Source: Myxococcales bacterium (GTDB lineage Bacteria; Myxococcota; UBA727; VGSZ01). From it: a DNA stretch of 64,000 nt. The translations under genes and the position numbers were made by a program. This document shows positions 49,149-57,516 of the stretch, one piece after another; the first letter of the stretch is position 1; every line of letters starts with the position of its first letter. The DNA lies in contig JAHFED010000001.1 of assembly GCA_023248635.1 (NCBI GenBank), positions 1-64,000 of the forward strand. Reading direction: 5' to 3'. Under the pieces are notes generated by a model, which was not told the origin of the DNA, searched no databases, and saw nothing but the letters and a program-made list of their open reading frames with translations.

Positions 49149-49970
49149 ATGCGCCTGGCCCTTGTTGCATCGCTGTCTCTCTCGCTGGCCGCCTCCTGCG
49201 TGGTGGAGGACGACGGCACGGTGTTCGTGCAGGGGGCCCTGCCCCTCGACCCCGCCGACGACTGCGTTGCCCAGGCAGACTCCGAGATCTTCCTGTCCAG
49301 CGGCCTGCTCGACATCCTCGAGCCTCGCGGTTACACGGCGGCCTTGCAGGTGGTCACGAACCTGCCGTCCACCTTCAGCGGCGGCGAGGTCAACAAAGAC
49401 GTGAACTACCCAGACTACGGGGCCACCGACAACAACATCATCATCTTCAGCTCAGCCGAGATCGACTTCGAGTTCCAAGTCGGCGCCGGCGACGTCGCCG
49501 CGGTCGAGGGCGTGCAAATCGACGGCGCCGCGGTCTTCGCCTGCGATGGCACCACCTGCACCGCGACGGGCCAAAAACCCGCCGTGTCGGGCACGGTGTT
49601 CAACGAGCAAACCTCACTGAGCTCGACGGCGGCCGTGTTCCTGGAGGCGATGTCGGCGACGGATGCGGTGTTCTTTGCCGAGGCGCTGGCCGGAGTGCTC
49701 CAATTCCCCAGCGACCGCGCCCGCATCATCGCCAAGATGAGGCTGAAGGGCACGACGACGGGGAACGGCGAGCTGACCACCTTCACCTTCCCCTTCCCCA
49801 TCGACCTCTGCCGGGGCTGCCTCGTGCCCAACGCCGACTTCTGCGAGGGCAAGGGCGCCGTCTTGGTGCCCAATGCGGCCCAAGACGTTTGTTTCCTCGG
49901 CCAAGACCACGACGCGGTTGCGGAGTGCCGCTGCGGGGCGGCGGCCCTGGGCAATGAGGATTGCCCCTGA
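49149..49970 (+). CDS. Predicted lipoprotein downstream of pilQ
   Basis: 273 residues, unrecognised. Signal peptide LALVASLSLSLAASC with a good lipobox (LAASC). The mature part is beta-rich, with C-terminal Cys pairs (DLCRGCLVP, FCEGKGAVL, AECRCGAAALGNEDC). AGGAGG sits 6 bases upstream of ATG 49149 and decides the start. The stop overlaps the Roadblock gene start (TGATG), so both are translated together. Confidence 0.82.
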   Translation: MRLALVASLSLSLAASCVVEDDGTVFVQGALPLDPADDCVAQADSEIFLSSGLLDILEPRGYTAALQVVTNLPSTFSGGEVNKDVNYPDYGATDNNIIIFSSAEIDFEFQVGAGDVAAVEGVQIDGAAVFACDGTTCTATGQKPAVSGTVFNEQTSLSSTAAVFLEAMSATDAVFFAEALAGVLQFPSDRARIIAKMRLKGTTTGNGELTTFTFPFPIDLCRGCLVPNADFCEGKGAVLVPNAAQDVCFLGQDHDAVAECRCGAAALGNEDCP

Positions 49971-50329
49971 TGTTCAACGACATCCTCGACCGCTTGCTGC
50001 GAGAGACCCCGGGCGCCCGCTCGGCGACGGTCATGGGTTTCGACGGCATTGCGATCACCTCCAAGGACGGCGCCGAGGCCAACGGCAGCGAGCAATCCGC
50101 CGCCGTCGAAGTCGCCGCCGTCACCAGCCAACTCAAGCGCGCCGCTGAAGGCCTGGGCGCCGGCGACGTGCGCGAGGTGGCTCTCGAGCTCGACGGGCAA
50201 ACGACCCTGCTGCGGCCGTTGACCTCGGAGTATTTGCTGGCCCTCACCCTCGGACCGGACGGCTACGCCGGCAAGGGGCGTTATTTGATGCGCATCCTGG
50301 CCCCCCAGATCGTGGCTGAGCTCGTTTAA
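49970..50329 (+). CDS. Roadblock/LC7 domain protein
   Basis: 119 residues with the Roadblock fold: GARSATVMGFDGIAITS strand-turn-strand, a helix, VREVALELDGQTTLLRPLTSEYLLALTL and a C-terminal helix. In Myxococcus the Roadblock protein MglB is the GAP of the polarity GTPase MglA. This is a relative by fold only, and no MglA-type GTPase lies in the window. It is coupled to a lipoprotein gene downstream of pilQ, which suggests a link to the pilus pole. Confidence 0.88.
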   Translation: MFNDILDRLLRETPGARSATVMGFDGIAITSKDGAEANGSEQSAAVEVAAVTSQLKRAAEGLGAGDVREVALELDGQTTLLRPLTSEYLLALTLGPDGYAGKGRYLMRILAPQIVAELV

Positions 50330-50467
50330 CCCCGTGGCCGAAATGGTTGATCGAGCAGGGCGGGCGCGCCGCAGGGACAGCCTCTCTGACTTCACCGACG
50401 ACGCAACGACGCCCCCACCGAAAAGACCAAGCCAGGCGACGTATCAACCCTTTTGGTCACGGGGTTA
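50327..50467. repeat. 141-bp element with 25-bp inverted ends
   Basis: Left end 50327-50351 and right end 50443-50467 are inverted copies (22 of 25 match; two mismatches are G:U pairable in RNA). The left arm starts with the Roadblock stop TAA and the right arm ends 4 bases before the aroQ start. Read as RNA it would fold as a long hairpin enclosing about 91 bases. Confidence 0.8.
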
Positions 50468-50471
50468 GGCA

Positions 50472-50921
50472 GTGCGTCGGGTCATGGTGCTGCACGGGCC
50501 GAACCTCTCGCGCTTGGGTCGTCGCGAGCCCGGCATCTACGGATCAAAGAGCCTGGCCGACGTCGACGCCGCTTTGGTTGCCTTAGGCCTCTCCCTCGGC
50601 GTCGAGGTGACGACGTCGCAGAGCAACCATGAAGGCGTCCTGCTCGATGCCCTGCTGCGCGCCGACGACGACGGCTGCTGCGGGGTCTTGCTGAACGCCG
50701 GCGCCCTCGCCCACACGAGCCTCGCCCTCGCCGACGGAGTGCGCGCGATGGCTCCCCTGCCCGTCATCGAGGTGCATTTGACCAACACAGCAGCCCGCGA
50801 CGCCGCTCGACAGGTTGCCCTGGTCGGGGCCGCGTGCCGGGCCCGGGTCGAGGGTTTCGGCGTCGAGTCCTACCTGCTCGGGCTGCGCGGCTTGTTGGCA
50901 GTGCTCGATGCGCAGCGCTGA
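50472..50921 (+). CDS. aroQ: Type II 3-dehydroquinate dehydratase
   Basis: Shikimate pathway, 3-dehydroquinate to 3-dehydroshikimate. 149 residues, family-typical. Motifs: VLHGPNLSRLGRREPGIYG with the catalytic Tyr, QSNHEG, NAGALAHTS (usually NAGxYTHTS, so the Tyr is Leu-Ala) and VIEVHLTN with the catalytic His. GTG 50472 or ATG 50484 are both possible starts. efp follows 68 bases later. Confidence 0.95.
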   Translation: MRRVMVLHGPNLSRLGRREPGIYGSKSLADVDAALVALGLSLGVEVTTSQSNHEGVLLDALLRADDDGCCGVLLNAGALAHTSLALADGVRAMAPLPVIEVHLTNTAARDAARQVALVGAACRARVEGFGVESYLLGLRGLLAVLDAQR

Positions 50922-50989
50922 GCAAGGCGCTTGACCGTCGTGGGCGGGCTCTCTACGACGACGACGTTGGCAAGAACCTTGGAGCAACC

Positions 50990-51547
50990 ATGTACACGAC
51001 GTCGGACTTCCGCCGCGGCTTGCGCATCGAGATCGATGGCACCCCCTACAGCATCATCGAGTTCGAGCACCACAAGCCCGGCAAGGGAGCAGCCATCACC
51101 CGCTGTCGCCTGCGGAACCTCGTGACCGGCCAGATCACCTCGCCGACGATGCGCTCTGGTGAAAAGGTCGGCACGCCCGACATCGAAGACAAAGACGGCC
51201 AATTCCTCTTTGCGTCGGGGGACACCTACACCTTCATGGATCCTGTCTCTTACGAGCAATACGAGATCACCAAAGAGATGCTGGGTGAGTCGGCGCTGTT
51301 CCTCGTCGACGGCATGAACGTCAGCATCCTGTTTTTCCAGGGGAAAGCCGTCAGCGTCGACCTGCCGAATTCTGTGGTCCTGAAGATCACCGAGACCGAG
51401 CCCGCCGTGAAGGGCGACACCGCCACCAACGCCACCAAGAAAGCCAAGCTTTCTACAGGGCACGTCGTGCACGTGCCCCTCTTCATGAAAGAGGGCGAGA
51501 TGGTGAAGGTCGACACGCGGACCGGCGATTACGTCGAGCGCGCCTGA
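50990..51547 (+). CDS. efp: Translation elongation factor P
   Basis: Rescues ribosomes stalled at polyproline. 185 residues (E. coli 188). KOW-like N-terminal domain, HHKPGKGAA with the modifiable Lys 32 in the conserved loop, and C-terminal OB folds (HVPLFMKEGEMVKVDTRTGDYVERA). Lysine at the tip suggests the EpmA-type or unmodified route, not arginine rhamnosylation. Useful here because many kinases and tails are Pro-rich. Confidence 0.97.
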   Translation: MYTTSDFRRGLRIEIDGTPYSIIEFEHHKPGKGAAITRCRLRNLVTGQITSPTMRSGEKVGTPDIEDKDGQFLFASGDTYTFMDPVSYEQYEITKEMLGESALFLVDGMNVSILFFQGKAVSVDLPNSVVLKITETEPAVKGDTATNATKKAKLSTGHVVHVPLFMKEGEMVKVDTRTGDYVERA

Positions 51548-51612
51548 GGGCTTTGGCAAGAAGCCGCTGCCATTGAGTGGTCAAGGTGCCGGCGGGTGCG
51601 CGACGTCGACAC

Positions 51613-51822
51613 TCAAAGGTCGATGATGATGACGCTGGACCTGGAGGCTTCTTCGCGGGGCGGCTCGTCGGCCATCTCAGGCATCGGCAATGGCAGCTCG
51701 AGGCGTGGCGCCTCCAGGCGGGGCGTCTCCGCCGGCAGTCCATCGATGATCCAAGCGGGCAGCTCGCCAGAGACGGGCATTCTCTCGTCGGTCTGTTCGG
51801 TCGGGATGCGCAGAAACCGCAT
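51613..51822 (-). CDS. 69-residue uncharacterised protein
   Basis: Small protein MRFLRIPTEQTDERMPVSG... with an acidic Pro-rich middle (RLEAPRLELPLPMPEMADEPP) and a hydrophobic tail ending VIIIDL. No family recognised. It has a perfect ribosome site and stands alone between efp and the Rsm22-like gene, divergent from the latter. Low sequence complexity resembles short linear-motif proteins that dock onto a partner. Confidence 0.75.
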   Translation of the reverse strand: MRFLRIPTEQTDERMPVSGELPAWIIDGLPAETPRLEAPRLELPLPMPEMADEPPREEASRSSVIIIDL

Positions 51823-51827
51823 GGGAG

Positions 51828-51835
51828 ACCTCCTT
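51828..51835 (-). promoter_or_regulatory. Perfect Shine-Dalgarno for the 69-residue gene
   Basis: AAGGAGGT on the minus strand, 5 bases from ATG 51822. It is one of the best ribosome sites in the window and is the main evidence that the small frame is translated. Confidence 0.9.
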
Positions 51836-51969
51836 CCGCTGCTCTCGTTCGTGTCTCGCCGCTCTCACTGCTCAAACGAGCCCGGCGCCCGTTCGCTTCA
51901 TTTTTTGTGCTTCTTCTTCACTCTTCCCATGTATCGGCACATCCGCCAGTTCTGGCCAGGATCAGCAAC

Positions 51970-53175
51970 GTGATCTCCTCCACAGTCGTCGCCGATCGCC
52001 TGGCCCGCGTGGCCGACGCCGCTGTTGCCCTGGCGTCCCGACGCCACAAGAGCCCCCTGGCGGCCGACGTCACACGCCTGTCGACGCTGTTCACCAGTGA
52101 GCGCGGAAGTCGGGAGCGCACCTACATGCGCGACCCCGCGTTGCGCCGGGCCTATCTGGGCTTCTTTGTCCCGCACAATGTCGCCCGCATCGCTCTGCTC
52201 CTGCAGCGCGCGCGCGGCGAAGGCCTCCTGCCGGAGCGAGAGGCCCCCCGCGTCGTCGACGTGGGGGCTGGCCCTCTGGCGGGCATGTTGGCGTGCTGGG
52301 TCGTTTATGGGCGACTGGGGGCCTGTTGGGCCGTCGATCTTTCCCGGGCCGCGCTCGAAGACGGACGAGAGCTCTTGGCCGCCGTCGGCGCCGACGTCGA
52401 TTTGCTCACCTTGTGGGACAAGAGCCTGAACGCGGAGCCCGGCACCTGGCTGCCAGTCGGCGACGTCGACGTCATCGTGGCTGCGAACGTCTTGAACGAG
52501 CTCTCGGATCCGCGCTCGCCCGATCTGCGGCTGCGCGTCGTCGACGCTTGCGTGAAGGCGCTGCTGCCGGGGGGCCGCTTGTTGGTGGTCGAGCCCTCGA
52601 TGCGGGTCGAAGCCCGATCGCTGATGAGCGTGCGCGACGACGTCGTCGACGCCGGCGTGGCGGCTGTGCTCTCGCCCTGTCGCGGGGCTGCGCGTTGTCC
52701 CCTGCTGTTGACGCGGGGGGATTGGTGCCATGGCGAGCTTCCCTGGGGCGCGCATCCGCCGGCCTACCGGGCCCTCGAGAAAGCGGTGAAGTTGCGCAAG
52801 GACCTGCTCTCGTCGGCGCACCTGCTGTTGGCGCGTCCCGACGAAGCCGCGCCCTCGACGGGGTTGCGCTTGGTGGGGGGCTTGATGCGCCCCGGCGACA
52901 GCGATCTGCGTTACGCCTGTGGGCGCGAGCTGATCACGTTGCGCGGGAATCCACGCTTGGCCCCCGCCGCCGCTCAGCCCTTCCGAGGAGCTCTGGTCGA
53001 CGACGCGCTGGCAACGGGGGCCGCGGTGACGACGACGACGGCGACGCCTCTGCGGCCGCCGTTGCCGCTCACGGGGGCTCGGCCCGCTCGGCCTTCACGA
53101 AGCGCCGGTGGAGCAGCCGGGCCACCGCTCCCACGCTCCCCGCGCCCTCCGGGTCGGCGCGGACGAGGAAAGTGA
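51970..53175 (+). CDS. Rsm22-like putative rRNA methyltransferase
   Basis: About 400 residues. Rossmann-like AdoMet core ([20 protein letters not shown]), then ANVLNELSD and VVEPSM, and the Rsm22-type cysteine motif [25 protein letters not shown]. The family matures mitochondrial and bacterial small ribosomal subunits. GTG 51970 follows CAGGATC. The final 35 or so residues (from about 53069) are Pro/Arg-rich and antisense to the end of lysC; they may be real read-through or the overlap may be biologically meaningful. Confidence 0.82.
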   Translation: MISSTVVADRLARVADAAVALASRRHKSPLAADVTRLSTLFTSERGSRERTYMRDPALRRAYLGFFVPHNVARIALLLQRARGEGLLPEREAPRVVDVGAGPLAGMLACWVVYGRLGACWAVDLSRAALEDGRELLAAVGADVDLLTLWDKSLNAEPGTWLPVGDVDVIVAANVLNELSDPRSPDLRLRVVDACVKALLPGGRLLVVEPSMRVEARSLMSVRDDVVDAGVAAVLSPCRGAARCPLLLTRGDWCHGELPWGAHPPAYRALEKAVKLRKDLLSSAHLLLARPDEAAPSTGLRLVGGLMRPGDSDLRYACGRELITLRGNPRLAPAAAQPFRGALVDDALATGAAVTTTTATPLRPPLPLTGARPARPSRSAGGAAGPPLPRSPRPPGRRGRGK

Positions 53176-54328
53176 CGCGAAAGCTCGACGTCGAAATACC
53201 GTCGACGTCGATTTTCTCGGCGGCCAACAGGCGCAAGCTGTCGGCGAGCAATCGGGGATCATCGAGGATCCCCTGCCCCACCAGCGAGACCGCTCCGACG
53301 TCGGCGCCGTCCCAAAAGCGCGCTCCTTCGGGGATGTTCTCCGCGCAAATGCGGCGAAAGCCATGGGCGTCTTCGGGGGGCACGAGGATCTCGACGCGCG
53401 CGTCGTGGGCCTGGTAGCGCCGTTCGATGGGGCCCATGCCGGCTGCGTAGGCGATGACGGGTCCGGTGGGCAGCTGGTGGCGCGCCAAGAAATCGAGCAT
53501 GGCCGGCAGACGCGTGAGGTCGTTGGCCACCAGTCGGTGCAGCAGGTTTTTGTGAGCGACGCCGCGAACGCCGCCGACGGGGGCCGGGGCGTCTTTGCGG
53601 ACGACGGTGCCGTTGCCCGCCGCAAGTCCGGTCTGCAGCGCGAAGATCGCGATGCCCTTGGCCTTGGCGAATTGGACGGCCTGGGCGTTCAACACTTTGG
53701 CACCGGCGGCCGCGAGCTCCTGCATCTCTTCATGGGTCAGCGCTTCGATGCGCGTGGCCTCGGGGACGACGCGGGGATCGCTGGTCCACACCCCATCGAC
53801 GTCGGAGTAGATCTCGCAGTCGGCGTCGAGAGCTGCGGCCAGGGCGACGGCGGTGGTGTCGCTGCCCCCGCGGCCCAGGGTCGTGATCTCTTTGGCGTAA
53901 GAGACGCCCTGAAAGCCCGCGAGCACGACGACGCGGCCGCCGTCGAGCTCGTCTTGCACGCGGTAGGGACGCACCTCGAGGACGCGGGCGCCAGCGTGGG
54001 TCGCATTGGTGATGATGCCGGCCTGGCTGCCCGTGAAGCTGATGGCATCGACGCCGACGTCGTGCAGCGCCATGGCCAGGAGGGCTGCGCTTGCTCGTTC
54101 GCCGGTGGTCAACAGCATGTCGAGCTCGCGGCGGGGCGGGGCCTTGGCCACCTGGGCGGCCAGCTGCAAGAGCTCATCGGTGGTCTTGCCCATGGCGCTG
54201 ACGACGACGCAGAGGCGGTGTCCCTGATCCCGGCGGGCCTTCACTTGCGCGGCCACCGCCCGGATCTTGCGGATGTCGGCGACGGAAGATCCGCCGTATT
54301 TCTGCACGATGGTTTTCGACGTCGTCAT
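53069..54328 (-). CDS. lysC: Aspartate kinase
   Basis: First step of the aspartate family (lysine, threonine, methionine). 419 residues. [10 protein letters not shown] at the N-terminus, [27 protein letters not shown] and [15 protein letters not shown]; two ACT domains follow (near 275-340 and 345-415) for feedback by lysine or threonine. ATG 54328 overlaps the proA stop (ATGA). The convergent Rsm22-like gene overlaps its 3' end by about 107 bases. Confidence 0.96.
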   Translation of the reverse strand: MTTSKTIVQKYGGSSVADIRKIRAVAAQVKARRDQGHRLCVVVSAMGKTTDELLQLAAQVAKAPPRRELDMLLTTGERASAALLAMALHDVGVDAISFTGSQAGIITNATHAGARVLEVRPYRVQDELDGGRVVVLAGFQGVSYAKEITTLGRGGSDTTAVALAAALDADCEIYSDVDGVWTSDPRVVPEATRIEALTHEEMQELAAAGAKVLNAQAVQFAKAKGIAIFALQTGLAAGNGTVVRKDAPAPVGGVRGVAHKNLLHRLVANDLTRLPAMLDFLARHQLPTGPVIAYAAGMGPIERRYQAHDARVEILVPPEDAHGFRRICAENIPEGARFWDGADVGAVSLVGQGILDDPRLLADSLRLLAAEKIDVDGISTSSFRVTFLVRADPEGAGSVGAVARLLHRRFVKAERAEPP

Positions 54329-55593
54329 GGGCTTCCCCTGGTCTGGCCGGCGCCGAGCACCACGAACTTGCGCGTGCAGAGCTCCTCGAGCCCCATGGGA
54401 CCATAGGCGTGCAGCTTCGACGTCGAAATGCCGAGCTCGGCGCCCAGCCCGAGCTCGCCGCCGTCGTTGAAGCGCGTGCTCGCGTTGATCATCACGCACG
54501 AGGCATCGACGGCGCGCAGAAAACGCATGGCGACGTCGTGGTCCCTGGTGATGATGCTCTCGGTGTGGCGGCTGCCGTGATCGGCGATGAAGCCCAGGGC
54601 GGCTTCGAGGTCGTCGACGACCTTGATGGCCACGGTCAGGGCGAGGAACTCGGTGTCGAAGTCGGCGGCGTTGGCGGCCTTGACTCCGCCGACTTCGGTG
54701 CGGGTGCGCTCGCAGCCCCGTACCTCGACACCGTGGCCTTGCAGCGCAGCAACGATGGGCGGCAGGGCGACATCAGCGATGGCGGCGTCGACGACGATGC
54801 ACTCCAGCGCGTTGCAGACACCGGGCCGCGAGACCTTGGCGTTGACGATGACGGCGACGGCGACGGCGACGTCGGCGGCGGCGTGGACGTAGACGTGGCA
54901 GATGCCCTGGTAGTGCTGGATCACCGGAATGCGCGCGTGCTCGTTGACGGCGTCGATCAACGAGGTGCCACCGCGGGGGATGGCGAGATCGATGGCCTGG
55001 GTCTGCTGCAAGAGGGCGTAGAGCAGCTCTCGATCTGAATCATCGCAGAAGACGACGGCGTCTTCGGGCAGCCCCGCGGCGTTCACCGCTCCCTGCACGA
55101 CGGAGGCGAGGGCGCGGTTGGTGTGCAGGGCTTCTTTGCCACCGCGGAGGATCACCGCGTTGCCGGACTTCAAGCACAGGGCGGCGGCGTCGACGGTGAC
55201 GTTGGGGCGGGCCTCGTAGATCATCAGGACCACGCCGAGAGGAACGCGCATGCGCCCGACGTAGATGCCCGAGGGTCTCTGGCTCAACTCGGCGATGGCG
55301 CCGACGGGGTCCGGCAGGGCTTCGACCTCGCGCAGGGCCCGGGCCACCCCCGCCAGAGCGCGGGCATCCAGGCGCAGGCGGTCGATCAACGACGTCGCCA
55401 GCCCAACAGCTGCGGCTGCGGCGAGATCCTGCTGGTTGGCCTCGAGGAGGGTCGTCGTCGTCGAGGTCAACGCGAGCGCGTCGGCGATGCGGCCCAGGGC
55501 TTCGTTTTTCTGGCGGGTCGGGGCCGTCGACAGAGCGCGGGCGGCGGTCTTTGCCCGCTTCGACAGGGCGCGGGCCAGCTCCATCGTCGTCAT
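54325..55593 (-). CDS. proA: Glutamate-5-semialdehyde dehydrogenase
   Basis: Proline pathway, reduces glutamyl-5-phosphate. 422 residues. [36 protein letters not shown], catalytic Cys in [11 protein letters not shown], and the C-terminal [14 protein letters not shown]. Translationally coupled to lysC, an unusual pairing that links proline and aspartate-family synthesis. It begins 133 bases after pilP, beyond a terminator. No proB is in the window. Confidence 0.97.
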   Translation of the reverse strand: MTTMELARALSKRAKTAARALSTAPTRQKNEALGRIADALALTSTTTTLLEANQQDLAAAAAVGLATSLIDRLRLDARALAGVARALREVEALPDPVGAIAELSQRPSGIYVGRMRVPLGVVLMIYEARPNVTVDAAALCLKSGNAVILRGGKEALHTNRALASVVQGAVNAAGLPEDAVVFCDDSDRELLYALLQQTQAIDLAIPRGGTSLIDAVNEHARIPVIQHYQGICHVYVHAAADVAVAVAVIVNAKVSRPGVCNALECIVVDAAIADVALPPIVAALQGHGVEVRGCERTRTEVGGVKAANAADFDTEFLALTVAIKVVDDLEAALGFIADHGSRHTESIITRDHDVAMRFLRAVDASCVMINASTRFNDGGELGLGAELGISTSKLHAYGPMGLEELCTRKFVVLGAGQTRGSP

Positions 55594-55615
55594 GCGGGCT
55601 TGTTAGCAGCAGCGC

Positions 55616-55645
55616 CAGAAAGAGAAACGGCCCTCGGGGGGCCGT
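55616..55645 (-). terminator. Intrinsic terminator of the pilM-P operon
   Basis: Arms ACGGCCC and GGGCCGT (55627-55645) with a 5-base loop; in the leftward direction they are followed by TTTCTCTTTCT. It separates pilP from proA. Confidence 0.85.
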
Positions 55646-55726
55646 CTCGTCGTCGCAGCTGCCAGCCGTCCCACGGCCGCGTTTCTGTGTACTGCGCGCT
55701 GCGAAGCGAGCACCGGGATCGGAGCC

Positions 55727-56245
55727 TCACGGCGGGCTTTCGAGCTTCAGCTCCTTGAGCTGGGGAATGCGCTTGCCGGTGAAGTCGCGAAACTCCTCTT
55801 GGACCACGATCTCGCCTCGACGGATGTGCTTCACCTGCCCCAGCCGCTTGCCGACCAAGGTGCCGATCTTGAGCGTGTGGCCCTTGCCATCAGGAGCCTC
55901 GACCATGGCCATCGGCGTGCTGGTGCCGACGACGACGGCAACCAGCCTGAGCTTGTCGAGCTCGATGGTTTGCAACTCGGTCAGCCTCGAGGTGTCTTTG
56001 ACCTCGTCGCTGTTGAGCTCGTCGAAATAGGTCTTGAAGGGATCGCGCCGCGGCTGTCCGTTGACGAGCACGTCGTAGGAATAGCTGGCGTCGGCGGAGG
56101 CCTTCTTCTCCGGTTCGGCCAGCGCGGCCGGGTTGGCGTCGCTGGCAGCAGCCGTCGTCGTCGGCGCGGCTGCGGTTTCGTCTTCGCCGCAGGCTGTAAG
56201 GGCGGCGAGAGAGCTTGCGGCAATGAGGAGCGCGATGTTCTTCAT
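55727..56245 (-). CDS. pilP: Type IV pilus lipoprotein PilP
   Basis: Joins the PilN-PilO alignment complex to the secretin. 172 residues. Signal peptide IALLIAASSLAALTAC (lipobox LTAC), a disordered Thr/Ala-rich stretch, and a PilP homology domain (RDPFKTYF, LVAVVVGTSTPMAMVEAPDGKGHTLKIGTLVGKRLG). ATG 56245 is preceded by GAGGATCATC; a TTG 12 bases upstream is not needed. Its start overlaps the PilO stop region by 9 bases. Confidence 0.94.
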   Translation of the reverse strand: MKNIALLIAASSLAALTACGEDETAAAPTTTAAASDANPAALAEPEKKASADASYSYDVLVNGQPRRDPFKTYFDELNSDEVKDTSRLTELQTIELDKLRLVAVVVGTSTPMAMVEAPDGKGHTLKIGTLVGKRLGQVKHIRRGEIVVQEEFRDFTGKRIPQLKELKLESPP

Positions 56246-56253
56246 GATGATCC

Positions 56254-56859
56254 TCAAGGCGTCACCGTGACGTCTGTTGCAGCGACAGCTTCCCGCTCGA
56301 GGAAGCGATACGTCGTCGCCGTGTACGAGCTCGCCACGACGATCTTTTTGTTTTCGATGTTGGGCGCCGTCATGTTGACGTCGGTGACGTTCACGATGCG
56401 CGGCATCTTCGACAGACGATCGAGGAACACCGCGATCTCATGATAGTTGCCGCGAACCGTCATCTTCAAAGGCACGGCCGCGAAGTCGCCCTGGACCTGC
56501 TCGCCCTGCGGCTCGAAACGATCGACCCGCAACCCGGCCTGCTTGGCCTCGTAGTCGATGTCGCGCAGCACCTTGGGAATTTCGGCCTGCTTCGGCAGCT
56601 GCTCTTCGGCCTCGCGCAGTCGCTGCTTGAGACGCTCGACCTCGCGCATGAACTGCGTGCGGTGTTGGGCCTGCTGCTGCAACTTCAGCAGCTCGGCGTC
56701 TTGCTTCTCCAGTGAGGCGTCGTGGGCTTCGATCTGCGCCACGGCTGCCGACACGGAGAGGAAGTAGGTGCCGAGCCCGATGATGGCGACGAGGGCGCCG
56801 ACGGCTCCCAGCTTTTGCTGCAGCGGGATCTTGGCAAAACTCTCGAGGAACTTTTCCAT
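56254..56859 (-). CDS. pilO: Type IV pilus alignment protein PilO
   Basis: 201 residues. One N-terminal membrane helix (AVGALVAIIGLGTYFLSVSAAV), a coiled-coil (QIEAHDASLEKQDAELLKLQQQAQ) and a ferredoxin-like PilO domain with the MTVRGNYHEIAVFLDRLSKMPRIVNV strand. Inner-membrane partner of PilN. Confidence 0.95.
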   Translation of the reverse strand: MEKFLESFAKIPLQQKLGAVGALVAIIGLGTYFLSVSAAVAQIEAHDASLEKQDAELLKLQQQAQHRTQFMREVERLKQRLREAEEQLPKQAEIPKVLRDIDYEAKQAGLRVDRFEPQGEQVQGDFAAVPLKMTVRGNYHEIAVFLDRLSKMPRIVNVTDVNMTAPNIENKKIVVASSYTATTYRFLEREAVAATDVTVTP

Positions 56860-56904
56860 GACGGCTCCTGATCACTCCAAAGGACGAAACACAGTGACTG
56901 GCCG

Positions 56905-57450
56905 TCAGGCCGAGTAGTTGACCTTACAGCCAACTTCGAAGTTGAACACCGTAACACCATCGCGCAAATCAGCTTGCGTGAACTTCAAAGAAATCTCAGA
57001 GAAGTATGGCGTCTTCTGCATCGCCCTCATGAACTCCGAGATGTCCGAGTTGTCCATCGCCGAACCTGTGATCGAGAGGGTGCCGCCGGCTTCGCGGAAG
57101 CTCGTGATCCACACGCGCTTGGGTATCGATGCTGACAACTCATCGAGCACGCGCACTGGCCCACGCTTGCCTTTTTCGAGCTTGTCGATGACCGCGAGCT
57201 GGTTCAACAAGCGCTGCTTCTGTTTGTCGAGCTCGTTGACCTCACCGATAATTTTCTGAAGGCGCTTGATTTCTGCTTGATTTTCCGCAATCTTCTTTTC
57301 GCGCTCTTCGACCTTACTGCGATAAATAGTGTGCACCGTGAAAGCGCCGACCAAGGCCACCATCAAAACGGCAGTCATCGCCACAATTTGATAGATGCTT
57401 GTGTTCCGCTTCTTCTTGGCGCGGACCGGCAGCAGGTTGATGCGAATCAT
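56905..57450 (-). CDS. pilN: Type IV pilus alignment protein PilN
   Basis: 181 residues. The cytoplasmic N-terminal INLLPVR peptide that docks into PilM, one membrane helix (VAMTAVLMVALVGAFTVHTI), a coiled-coil and a small ferredoxin-like domain (TSFREAGGTLSITGSAMDN). It is AT-richer than its neighbours. Stands 45 bases from pilO. Confidence 0.96.
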   Translation of the reverse strand: MIRINLLPVRAKKKRNTSIYQIVAMTAVLMVALVGAFTVHTIYRSKVEEREKKIAENQAEIKRLQKIIGEVNELDKQKQRLLNQLAVIDKLEKGKRGPVRVLDELSASIPKRVWITSFREAGGTLSITGSAMDNSDISEFMRAMQKTPYFSEISLKFTQADLRDGVTVFNFEVGCKVNYSA

Positions 57451-57516
57451 CGGTGCTCTCCTCGTCTCAGGCAGTGATGTCGCGCCGGACAGCCGGCAGA
57501 ATCGTGCAAGCCACGA

